Shown here: piece after piece, positions 1 through 10,489 of the stretch | Layout: every line of letters begins with the position of its first letter | How positions within the stretch are numbered: the stretch's first letter is position 1 | Source of the DNA: Hofstenia miamia | Lineage: Eukaryota > Xenacoelomorpha > Acoela | Length of the DNA: 64,000 nt | Reading direction: 5' to 3' | Assembly (NCBI GenBank): GCA_004352715.1 | Contig: SCFE01000075.1 | Location: 1,011,094-1,075,093, forward strand | Notes under the pieces: generated by a model | The model's database searches: none | What the model was told of the DNA's origin: nothing | The model's input: the letters and a program-made list of their open reading frames with translations, nothing else | Translations under genes and position numbers: made by a program

Positions 1-199
1 CTGTGTGAATTCCAACAGCGGCAAATTCTAACATTCTACACTCTTCTGCAGCCAAACAGCAATTTCCCGAAGATTCTCAACGTTCTTCAATAGTAAGTAG
101 GGCCCACTCGCACATGATTTTTTCTAATTCTGAAACTATAATAAATGATACTTCCAACACTACCTTTGCTACTGATTCTACATATACTCATCATAATGT

Positions 200-960
200 T
201 TCTATAGACTGGGGTGCGCTGGCAGTTTTTGCAGGCATGCCCGACTGGGTCCAACAACTAATGCACATGTACATATTAACTTAACTACTTTTAGGCCTTA
301 CGTTGTTAAGCGTCCTCTTCCGATATCAGACCCTGTCATGAAATCAGACGCAATCCTTAGGTCTCATTGCGATTCGGGCATTATTATTCCGTCCTCTAGG
401 AGATCACCTATAGTGTCTCGTGCTTTCTATGTGCCTAAGGAAAATATCAAATTTCAAATGGTTGTCGACTTTCCACACCTTACTCTGCTTACAACTCCCT
501 TCAAATACTACGCTCAGTCTTTCCTCAAAGTCATATGTAAGTCTTCACCTACCTCTGATCATATTGCAATCATGTTCGACCTTAAAAATGCTTACTATCA
601 TTTAGACGTCCTCCCTAGGGATAGATATAAGACCACTTTTTGGAACATGATAATCAACATTATGAATTTGCAAAAGCTCCTATGGGGCTATCTTATTCGG
701 CAGCACCCTGCCAACTTCTCACCAATAATCTCATAAATCCTATACGACATATTGTACACACTGTTTGGTCACATGTAGACAACATCTTGATCATTGTCAA
801 ATCTCGTCACTTACCTAAAATCCGCAAATGGCATCAATCTCTTGAATCTTTTGGTATCAGATGCATACAGATTGATATCACTAATCCAATTAATGGGACC
901 ATCCTTTTTTAGTTTTATTTTAAATCTTGAGGATTTCACCATTACAGCTATTCCCACTAG
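200..960 (+). pseudogene. Reverse-transcriptase relic of an LTR- or tyrosine-recombinase-type retroelement
   Basis: The plus strand encodes a recognisable RT palm in at least two frames. An entry region (GIIIPSS, then SPIVSRAFYVPKEN and MVVDF) is followed by DLKNAYYHLDV, which carries the first catalytic Asp. After a frameshift near 640-655 come YEFAKAPMGLS and the box SHVDNILII. That box stands where YxDD is expected, and its second Asp is Asn, so the copy would be inactive even without the frameshift. A further shift near 900 leads to NLEDFTITAIP, which looks like the segment after the palm. No integrase, protease, RNase H or LTR is seen. The palm resembles gypsy or DIRS-like enzymes more than LINE RTs, but the superfamily is uncertain. 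It ends where a hAT relic on the other strand begins. Confidence 0.65.
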
Positions 961-984
961 TGATGTGCGGCCCGCCGATTTTGT

Positions 985-1410
985 CAAATATATTAGAATA
1001 ACGGGGATCTAGAAGAGTTGTGATATAATAATACGCAGTTAATTTTGGCAGCAATTTTCGTGTATGTAACGCTTCAGCATTTTACTGCTCCAGTTTTGTA
1101 ATAATTTTTGCAAAACAGGGATAACCACATTAATTGTTGGTTTTGTTCTTCCGATAAGATTTGCGTCGCCTCAACAAATTCAATATGTCTATGAAGTCTT
1201 TCAGCGATTGTCGTTTTAGATTCGCAATTTTGTCAAGATATTCTTCTTTTTCACACAGTTCAATACTGCTTGCTTGAAATAGCGCACAATATCCTTAGCT
1301 AAAGTAACAAGTTGTGCAATTTCACCTGTTTGCTTTCCAAGCACAGTTCGTAAATGCTGAATGACATGCCTCCCATGAGTAACTATTACTAGAAGCAAAT
1401 GAACAAACAA
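985..1410 (-). pseudogene. hAT transposase relic (central and C-proximal part)
   Basis: Read on the minus strand, this keeps a run of hAT-type blocks in the right order. They are an HVIQHLRTVLGK block like the family's Cys/His-containing helix, then DIVRYFKQAVLN (compare the common VRYFKQSGLN block), then EFVEATQILSEEQ, then in another frame KPTINVVIPVLQKLL (the conserved LS-x-E-x-PTI region that carries the catalytic Glu), then in a third frame the LLDPRYSNIF block equivalent to the LDPRFK motif. At least two frameshifts and several stops separate them. The expected TRWNS motif is not seen. Bases TTTGCTTCTAG just upstream could be a splice acceptor. No terminal repeats were found. Confidence 0.6.
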
Positions 1411-2539
1411 TAAATTACATGCACATTACATGCAAGCAAAGGCACCTTAATCACATCCTTCAACGCACTTGCAGATTAATCACGTGGTTTCATTATGTAC
1501 TTGTAAATTACTCCAGATGCAATAAGAACATTACTATCAGCTGTTCACTCAGCTGTTAAATTTACCTGTGGTAGGATTTGAGATGTAGTAAAGTTGTGAT
1601 TTGAGATATGTATCAAAGCAAAGCATCCAAAATTATGGTTGATACAATCTCAAAGCATTTTACAAGTTCAATTCATAGTAATTTGTGTCCTGCTCTTGCA
1701 ACTACATTTGTATGATTCAATGAGAGACATTTTTGCTATCTCAACAATGACACCTTTAGAAATGTCATTTTTATAAACATTGGCAAAATATAAAAATATA
1801 AATTAAATTTTTGCTCTAACTTATCTCTATTTTAGTAGTTAAAAATTGTGCAGTGATATTTTCCCATGTTTGTGTAACCAAGAAATTTATAATTTTAAAA
1901 GCTAAAGCAATTGGAAATGACGTTATAAATATATAAGTAGAGGATTTCTCTCTTTTGAACTTTTCTTTACAATTTAAGTACAAAACGCATAACTTTTCTC
2001 AGATACTCTGCTATTAAAAATGGTGTTAAATTTTGTCTTACATGGTTTTAAGTCATTCATACATTGTTTCTCTTCCAAAAAAAATTGACCTAAAAATTTG
2101 ACCTCAACAGAATTTCAAAAATTTTTTACCTAAATTCAAATGTTGTAAAATTTTGACTTTAGTTTGACCTTAAATTTTTTAAAATATATATGCATTAAAA
2201 CAACTAAATTTCTAACTATTCAAACAAACTTGGAACTATATTTCAATTTTGAATTTTTTACTTTTATTCACCCTAGTTATTACATAGCAAATTTTAAATA
2301 CTAAATACACATGTTTATTGAATTTTTATTAAACACATTGTTAAAGATTTCTTAGTTAAAATGACCAAATATGTGCATTCCTCAAATCGAACTCAGGAAT
2401 TAGCATTCATGGAACTCGCTAATAGAAAATTGAGTAAATCATATTATAAATAATTGTAGGCTAGAAAATTATTATATAATTATAGATTTGGTTTTAGGGC
2501 ACGAGTGCTGAAATTCAAATAGACCTAATAGATTGTAGT
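1411..2539. other. AT-rich DNA without recognised features
   Basis: I see no coding, RNA or terminal-repeat signal here. It may contain upstream intron or flank of one of the neighbouring hAT relics. Confidence 0.5.
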
Positions 2540-4221
2540 TTTGAAGTTGTACAATCACATATAAAAAGAAGAAATCAGAAATGCTAAATTCGTTACTATT
2601 ATTGCAAATGAAACTACTGACCATTCAATCAATTCTAAACTGGTATGTAATATTTTGTTTCTGTAATGTATAAAAAACATTCATTATTTTTCCAACCTAC
2701 ACTCTATTGTTGAAAAATATTAAGGTAGTTGACCATGTTTTCTGTCAATAACTATCGGGGTACTATTTGTGTAAATTTCAAATGTATTTTAGGTTATAGC
2801 CTGTCGTTTCCTATTCAAAGGAAAACTCGTTGAGAGAATGCTTGACTTCATTAATTGAGCAAATGACAAAACTGCCAATGCCTTAACAGAAAAGATCATT
2901 TCTGTCTGCAATAATTATAATATCGATTCTCAGAAGTTAATAGGCCAATCTTACGATAGTGCAAAAAATATGTCTGCTCCTAAAGGCGTTCAAGGTACAT
3001 AAATAATTTCGACTTATATAATTTAACTAACTTATTAGGATTGATCAAAAAGGTTTTCCCTGTAACTAATTTTTCTCAATGCGCCAGTCACGGTTTTGCT
3101 TTAGTAATACGACAAAGTCTCATTGCTTATGATGATCTCAAAATCTTTTTCGGTATTTTGAATTCATTAAGGCATTATTTCCAAGCTTCTCCTAAGCCTA
3201 GAGTACAAATTGCCAGCTGGTTTGAATTTGAAGGATACTAATAATCAATTATCTATCATATTTTTAAATTTTAGTTGATTATTATTACTATATTTAATAA
3301 ACAATCTAAGTAAGCCTTTTAAGGCAATTAAATATTCTACGAGATTTATAGTTTCAAGTAATTTCAAGGCAGGATTGTTACGTAATAATTGTTTTAAAAA
3401 TACTTGCAAAAATACTTAAATGTTATTTTCCTTCGTGAAAATTCAAATTTTCTAAATAATTTCATTACTTTAGTAATTGATAGTTAATTTCATTACAAAA
3501 TATATTGGGATATTTGTGACAATGATTTCAATAATATTCATCATTAATAGGTCAGTATTTTACATTTCATCCTTCTAAAAACATTAAAAGTTGTTTATAT
3601 TATGAAAGTATGTAATAATGCTGTTGTCCAAAGTTATTCCATAAATATGCGATTTTATGATGATTGTTGTTATCATCTCTTTCAGCAAGAAAGCAATGAA
3701 GACTCCTTGAAATCAATCTTCTTTTCGATGATCTTATCTCACTTTTATATCCTGATGCTGATGTGACAAAAGACAATTAAAAAATGGAAACTTTAAGCAA
3801 CCCATACCCAAGTATCTTTGACATTGAGCAGTTAAATAATGAATTAATTGCTTACAATTCCGACTGCGAAGTTAAATCTTTATAGAGTCGGGACAAATTC
3901 TTGCATGATATTTACTTAGGTTTTAGATCTTTAGGATTGTCTGAAGCACTCCAAGAAGGTGACAAGCTTTACGAACTTTCTTTTGTTTTAACAATTACGT
4001 CAGTGGCAGCTGAGCGTGAATTTAGCATTTTAAACCGTGTGGTATCATATTTTCTAACAACAATGACTCAAAACCGAAAGAGAAATTTATTGTTTCTTTG
4101 TGCACAACGGGAATTAATCAAAACATTAGAAGCAAATCCCCAGTTTGATGAAGATGTCATTGACTTGTTTGCTAATAATGAAAGGATAATTTTTTTAAAT
4201 TACAATATATTCATGTTTTGA
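2540..4221 (+). pseudogene. hAT-family (DUF4371/ZMYM1-like) transposase relic with apparent introns
   Basis: Separated blocks follow the order of DUF4371-type hAT proteins. At 2577-2641: IRNAKFVTIIANETTDHS, matching the first catalytic-Asp region. At 2794-2993: an F-x-ERMLDF block, then TEKIISVC and IGQSYDSAKNMS with KGVQ (the GQSYDGA-x-NMSG block). At 3040-3240: FSQCASHGFALV, ILNSLRHYFQASPK. At 3810-4221: the C-terminal dimerisation block with VAAEREFSILNR and a conserved downstream ILxxxMxxxR-like stretch. Between blocks 1-2 (2642-2793) and 2-3 (2994-3039) the sequence starts with GTATGT or GTACAT and ends with TTTTAG or ATTAG, and removing it restores frame. In-frame stops at about 2858 and 3883 and a missing middle part show decay. 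It could be a dead domesticated gene or a dead transposon. Confidence 0.72.
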
Positions 4222-4370
4222 TTGCATAAAAATAGCTTACATAAATTAATATATTCAGCATGCAAAAACACGCATGGTATAAGTAAATACATACCCATTG
4301 AAAATGCTCACGCTACGCCGGTGGCATGCACTATTAGCAGAATAAGGGTTGCTTGCAGAGTGCCTGTAAA

Positions 4371-5104
4371 TAGAGATCGTAATACCGGTGCTCATTTGTA
4401 GTACGGGTTTTCAATACCGAAAGTATCTCAATACTTTATTTGGCAGAAAGATAACAAAAAATCCAGGTAAACAGAAATGCAAAAATCAAGACAAAAAAAT
4501 GAAAACTTTAAGTTTGTGACCGCAAGGACTACTCAACTAATTAGTCGAGAAGCAATTTTAGTAGACCATCATTTTTTGTTGTGACTACAGTACAGTAAAA
4601 ATTAGAAACCTTTTTGCAAGTCGTTACGGTCCACTATAAAGGTTTAGAGGCACTACTGGTTAAAATATCATTTCAAAATACACAAACTATTAAGTGAACT
4701 GTCGGACAGTATGTTTCTTAGTTTGGTACAAATACCCGAAACGCTGTGGCATATATACATATGAGTGCAATGTAGCAGTTCATCATAGAAAGCTAAAACG
4801 ATGTTAAAACTTAATTAATTAAAACACATAAATAAAAACACTTAATTAATTTCTACTTTAATTTGCATTGCATGATCAAATTATCAAAGCAATTAGTTAT
4901 TCAAATTGGTTGATAACTTCGCTATCCAAAGCATTGATCAGTCAATTGGAAAACAAAAAAATAATACAACTATTGTGGCTAGAAAAAGACTTAAACGCAT
5001 CGGATCCTGTGAGATTATTTTCGGAATTATTACCGGTAGTTAAACACCAATAACGGTATTCAATATCGGAAAAATTGTTCCGGATCGCGGTATTGCGATC
5101 CCTA
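4371..5104. mobile_element. Non-autonomous hAT-type element (734 bp)
   Basis: The left end reads TAGAGATCGTAATACCG and the right end, reverse-complemented, TAGGGATCGCAATACCG (two mismatches in 17). The flanking 8-mers are CCTGTAAA on the left (4363-4370) and ACTGTAAA on the right (5105-5112), a 7-of-8 match to an 8-bp TSD. TIRs starting TAGRG plus an 8-bp TSD are typical of hAT. CGGTAT/ATACCG motifs recur inside both ends and may be subterminal transposase sites. The interior open frame at 4868-5053 has no similarity I recognise. Confidence 0.7.
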
Positions 5105-5112
5105 ACTGTAAA

Positions 5113-8100
5113 CAAATTATATACGCCTATTATATGACACACATCATTTCTGACCACAAACAACAATTTGACTAATCAGCATTTGCCTATCTAAGTTATA
5201 GCACTTGACTTCTTTAACAAGCAGCAAAGTGTGTCAAATTGGCAATATGCGACTAAAAGCTGCAGACTGTGAAGTCGGCCTCCCATCAACAACCTTGAAT
5301 AATAACACTCTAGAAATTCTCGAATTGAGCAACGTGGGAAAGCAATTTTCTGCAAAAAAAACTCTAGTTAAAGAACGTGTGTGCTACCTTGTCAAACATT
5401 AATCTCTATCGGCAACCGCAAAAAATTTCTGCATCATTGAAAGGGAACAAATACCTGACCAACACACAGAGGCAATGCTAATAAAAACAATAAGAAATAA
5501 AGTACTAAATTCAAATTATGACAAGTTACAAAATGTTACTAAAGTTATTTTGTGGCAACACAATCTTAATACGGAATAACCCTCAGTCATGTACTTTCTT
5601 CTGTTATCAGGATTTGAAGTTGGACCTCCATGGACTGGGGTTCGATTGAGTTATTCCAAAAAATGAGCTGAAATTGAAAAAATATGCTGTTACTAAACAG
5701 TTGTAGTGAATGCTGTATATGTTAAACAACGTTCTTACATACCCAACCTTAGTCTAGTTCTATCTGAAAAGACGCAAATAGACCCTTGCCATTTTATACA
5801 ACTTTTTGTATTACTTCATATAATGCCCCTATTATTTTGCATAATCATCAAAAGTACAACAGCAACAAATCAGAAGGGTAAAGAATCTTCATTGAAGAGC
5901 AAATGATGAAACTGATATGTGTAACAGAAAGAGAAATACCGGTAGTTCCTGGTAAAATTTTGGACTGATATCTACTTCCACTACCAATAACAACTGATGT
6001 CAAAAACTCTGAAGAATATTAAGCCTGAACTCAACCTCTATGTTAGAGGCACATATAATTATTGTCTGGCTTGTTATTATTTTCTTAGCGAACGATAATT
6101 ATCTGGGGTATCTGGTACCCCACTGGTAATTATTTCACAATTTTGTGTGGTAGTTAGATGTTTAACTCGTTAACAAGCGTCATAGAAATGTGCCGAATTG
6201 GAATTAAGTGGGTTGGGCATGATTCAGACCTGTGGCAAGTATTGGGCCTAAGTTTTTGATTGTTGTTACTAAGGAAAGAAATTTCTAAGAATCATCCTAC
6301 TACAAAAAAGGAAACGTTTCTTATTGAAACTAGGATCAATTAACAGGTCAACAGCCTGTGTTCGAAATTCCCTCACCTGAACAACGGAGCACATAGATGA
6401 GTTAGCCAACCTTAGTAGTGGCTGTATTGGTTTAGGGAAAAATAAAATATATGTGTATAATTGGGCCAATTAATTGCAAAAATATTGCCTTTTGCTATTC
6501 CGTAGATCTAGAATATGCTAATGATTATAGAGAGTGCGGCCGCATCGGGCTCCCAAATCGCAATAAAATGTATTCCCATAAAATAGATATAAAGCTTATA
6601 AAAGCATTTCTAAACAAATTTGGTCCCCACATTTAGAATTTAGAGCCTTTTGACACCCCAACATCGGTGGCTTCAATATATTTTGTTGATTGGAAAGACA
6701 TGATTTTATGTTAATAAACCTCAATGCAAAAGACATGAAAATATTGTCAAACATACAATGTATACTAGAATATCAAATGAAAATACAAAATCGAAATTTA
6801 TGGTTTACTATATAATTTTCATCTTGTTTCAGTGCTGTTAATAAATGGAGGTATCAAATCACCGATTTTAACTGAATAAAGCCTGCATTGGGTCATGATT
6901 GATCTTAGCTAAGTTTTGAGACGCCTTGGGGCTGAAATAGAGCACTCAGCTTTACATCATGACACTGACGTTTCAAGCATTAACTTCAGCAACTATGGAA
7001 AATGTGTGAACCTCTGGAGAAATATATTCACTGAGCTTTATTCCATAGAATGAATTATTTGGTTAAATTGAATTTTGAATAATGCATGCAATCTATTATT
7101 GAAATTAGATTTTAAGCAATAGATCATTCTTTATAATAGTAAAAGATTTTAAGTAGAAAATCTTTTATTAGGGATATTGTGCTGTATACAGTGCATTCTC
7201 ATAAATTTTTTTAAAATATTATATTCTAAGGTGTATGTAGGGGGGGGGGGGGGGTGAATGTACCCCGATACCTTTGACTACATGACTAAATTGCAATTTA
7301 CATTTCATTTTTATTTTTAATTAGATATTAAAAAATTACTAAAATTATTACTTTTGGAGGAGATAATGTATAATTATTTCAAAAATTCCAAATCCTCCTT
7401 TCTCTCCGATAGGAGTGAACCCATCCCAAACATATCAAATAACAAAGTAGCCATATAAATATAGCAAAAAATTGTGCACCAAAATTCGAAAAAATACTTT
7501 AATATATAATTTTAGATATTTTTCCGTCCCAATTGTTACTGAATTTCAAGATAAAAATATTAGAACAAAATTTTTGCTATTGTATAGCTACATTTGCATT
7601 TTCAATGATTAACAAGCAATTGATTTTGAAATGTATTTAAATGATTGTTTGTCATTAATGGCCTCGTTTTATTTGAATGTAGTTCTTGCGATTATCAAAT
7701 AAGGAAATTTTCCAATTCTAAGCTCTTGTGGGATGCATTTTTGTCCCATTTTCGTTCATATTACTACAACTTGCCATTCCGTAATTGCTGTCATGTTGAA
7801 AAAAACTATATTTGCCCCGCCCCCACTTTGCTCATAGGCAGTGCACTCCTGCTAATAGTATTAATACTAGATTTAAAGATTGTGTACATGACATCGACTT
7901 AAGACATATGCTTGTCCTTCACGTAGCATGCAGAATTTTGAATGACCCTATATTTCTTCTAGGGCGCAAATAACATATGCCTCCCAATTTCTAAAAGATT
8001 AAGATATCTTTGGATTCAGCAACCCACTTCACTAGGAAGAAATACTGAATAACGAGACATTCATTTTTCATATCAGCATGCATATTACTGCATAATCTTA

Positions 8101-8369
8101 TTATACACTATCTAATATTTAGAAATTTTAATTAAATCTTAAATTTTCAATTAATTTAGAAATATGATACTTTCAAGAAGACGGAAATTGCTTCAACTTA
8201 AAACAAGAAACAGAGAAAATTTTGTTAAAGTTATATTTTTTTTAAATTTTAGTTGCATAATTTAAAATCTATTGAACATTTTACAAATGTGCATCAAGAG
8301 CATCTGGCAAAGAACAGCTTCTTGCAACAAAGTTTCATTCATAAATCATTATAATTACAGACGGGAGTA
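5113..8369. other. AT-rich DNA, no gene recognised; poly-G tract at about 7221-7236
   Basis: Several short open frames (5205-5402, 6451-6636, 7645-7902) have no family I recognise and no clear splice context, so none is called. A homopolymer of about 16 G sits at 7221-7236. The rest is AT-rich with no terminal repeats that I could pair. Confidence 0.4.
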
Positions 8370-8377
8370 AACCATTA

Positions 8378-10160
8378 CAGAGTTGGACCGGTCAGGATTT
8401 TCGCTGACTCGACTGAACCGGCCACTCTATTTCTCAACCTGATGTAATCGGCCGATCAACTGGTCTTTTTTTCCAAAATTTTGACCAGCTTATACCGGCG
8501 CCCAGAATTGAATATTTACGACTCAACGGTATATTTTCTCAAAGTTAGGGATTGGGAACTCAAAAGATTAAAGATAACTATTAGAATGTTATGCATATTT
8601 ACAAAGTATTCTTCTTTCAAGACCACTTGGGTTGAACAGCATCTTCTTTTGAAAAAGTACGAGCTTCAGTCAAGCTGTGGTGATGCCCAGAAAATTAAAA
8701 ATTCAGACCAGTACTTGGCGATAGCGAGCAGAATTCCGTAATTTAGACCTCTTGTATATGCAAGTCATTATAATGACATTGCAAAAATAAATTATAATAT
8801 TTCACTAATCCAATACATAAAATTCAAAATAATGGAAATATTAATAATTTTATTACTAGAAATATGAAGACATTAAACAATTATTTTGCTACAAAAATTA
8901 TATAAAAGCCGGGCATGTGTGCAATTCTGTTTTCGCATTTTCATGTACTTTTTTAAAATCAAAAGAACATTCGAATTGATCACAAGAATTTTGGTTTTAT
9001 GTGGATATATTGTTGGAAATTTTTAGCACAAAAAATTCATTGTTTTCTCCTTCCTGCGTAAAGAATGTGGTCTAACCCAAACGCATTTATAAGGTTAATG
9101 CCAAACTTTATTAATATTCTTAACTACATTTGCCTAAATAATAACTGCAATTAACAGAAGAATCCAACAAAGAAATATTATGGTTATGAAAACGCGATGA
9201 ATTAATCGCTGGTGGCTTGCACACAATCACAATTAGAGGTCGGCGGTAAACCGAACCAAACCAAACCGAACCGAAACTGATCCGAAACAACATTGCTCAA
9301 ATGGTTCAAACGGTTTTGTTGACTGCTAATTAGTGGCTATAGATAGCTAGCTGCTGTTGCAAGGTAAATGTGTTTCCTGTTTTCAAGGAGGTGAAGCTGA
9401 CATTGGAAGGGGTCCAAATGGAATCTTTGGAACAGTTCAAGACCTCTCTCCTGGAGAACTTCGATCGGTACATACTGCAAAAGCATTCGTGTCTGCAGAG
9501 CTCAGCGAAGTGACGGAAACTACTTTCAATGCCCACGATTCTCAAGAACCTGTACCGGCCAAAAATACAAATCCTTCTTGTTATCTTCTTTGACTGGTAA
9601 ACTTGAGAAATCCACTGAGCTTGTTCAGCTCGAGGGTGGATTGTCAATGGAACATCTAGATCCAGAGGGAGACGTTCTCAGCTGGTGGAGGCTATATGCT
9701 GCCAAAACTCTCTCAATTGGCCAGAAAGTGGCTTGTCATTCAGTCTACGAATGTTTCTTCAAAACGCATGGGTTCTATTAGTGCCAACACCATTACCAAG
9801 AAACGATGCAGCCCTCATAAAGACGAAGAAAAACTTGAAATTGATTAAGTGAAAAAAGATTGAAAATTCAATTTCTCATAGATTGATTTTAAAAACCGAA
9901 ACCCCGGTTGTTTTTCAAAACCGATCCAAACCAAACCGGAAGCAATTTTAGTGAAACCGACCTCTAATCACAATCGCAACTTGTTGTCTCAGGAATTATG
10001 CACTGAAATAATCACTGTGGGTTTCGGGCCTAAGTCAAGAAGGAACTATCATTGTTCACTACTATACCACTTGACCAGCGTCAACAAGATAGCAAAAATC
10101 CTGACCGACCCGACAGGTACAGATCGACCGGCCGGTCGTGTCAAACCGGTTGCAACTGTG
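8378..10160. mobile_element. Non-autonomous hAT-type element, host of a nested insertion
   Basis: The ends are CAGAGTTGGACCGGT on the left and CACAGTTGCAACCGGT on the right (reverse-complemented). Both are flanked by a perfect 8-bp TSD, AACCATTA, at 8370-8377 and 10161-10168. ACCGGT/CCGGCC motifs cluster just inside both ends (about 8390-8460 and 10100-10155). The total of 1783 bp includes a second element at 9234-9966 plus its TSD copy, so the original element was about 1.04 kb. Open frames inside (8481-8741, 9951-10193) show no transposase blocks that I recognise, so it is likely non-autonomous. Confidence 0.8.
9234..9966 (+). mobile_element. Internally deleted hAT element nested in another hAT (733 bp)
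   Basis: The termini are TAGAGGTCGG at both ends in inverted orientation. The flanks are a perfect 8-bp TSD, ATCACAAT, at 9226-9233 and 9967-9974. Subterminal ACCGAACC / AACCGG repeats lie inside both ends. The interior (9578-9860) keeps the tail of a hAT transposase: VLSWWRLYAAKTLS, then SVYECFFKTHG, then in another frame SISANTITKKRCSP, matching the dimerisation domain (xWWxxx...ERxFSxxGxIxxxxxxxL) with frameshifts. It is therefore a deletion derivative of a coding element, not an unrelated MITE. Confidence 0.85.
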
Positions 10161-10434
10161 AACCATTACTTTACCAAGATTAATAAAATATAAGTTTCGA
10201 CTTTCAACTCCCATTTGGTAATATTTATATACAGTATATAGTTCATTGCATTTGCAAGACAGGATTATTATGCATATTTATTATTTTATAATAATTTTAT
10301 AAGTATAGAGTAAAATTGAGATTGAATGTATATTATTGTGTTGAAATTGCATAGCATAAGCCTGTATATGGATCAGATTACATATAAAACGTCAAGTCGA
10401 TTGATCAGTTCCAGATAACAATAATTGGAAATTA

Positions 10435-10484
10435 GATTAATCAAGGAGCTCTAAATAATTATTTAGAACTCCTTTGGCTTAATC
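10435..10484. repeat. Near-perfect 50-bp palindrome
   Basis: The core arms AAGGAGCTCTAAATAA and TTATTTAGAACTCCTT match at 15 of 16 positions with no loop. GATTAATC on the left pairs with GGCTTAATC on the right, with a small bulge. It could extrude as a cruciform or mark a tiny fold-back element. No TSD is evident. Confidence 0.7.
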
Positions 10485-10489
10485 AAATT

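Noticed and set aside
5205-5402. Open frame starting at 5205
   Set aside because: Short, no homologue recognised, no splice or promoter context.
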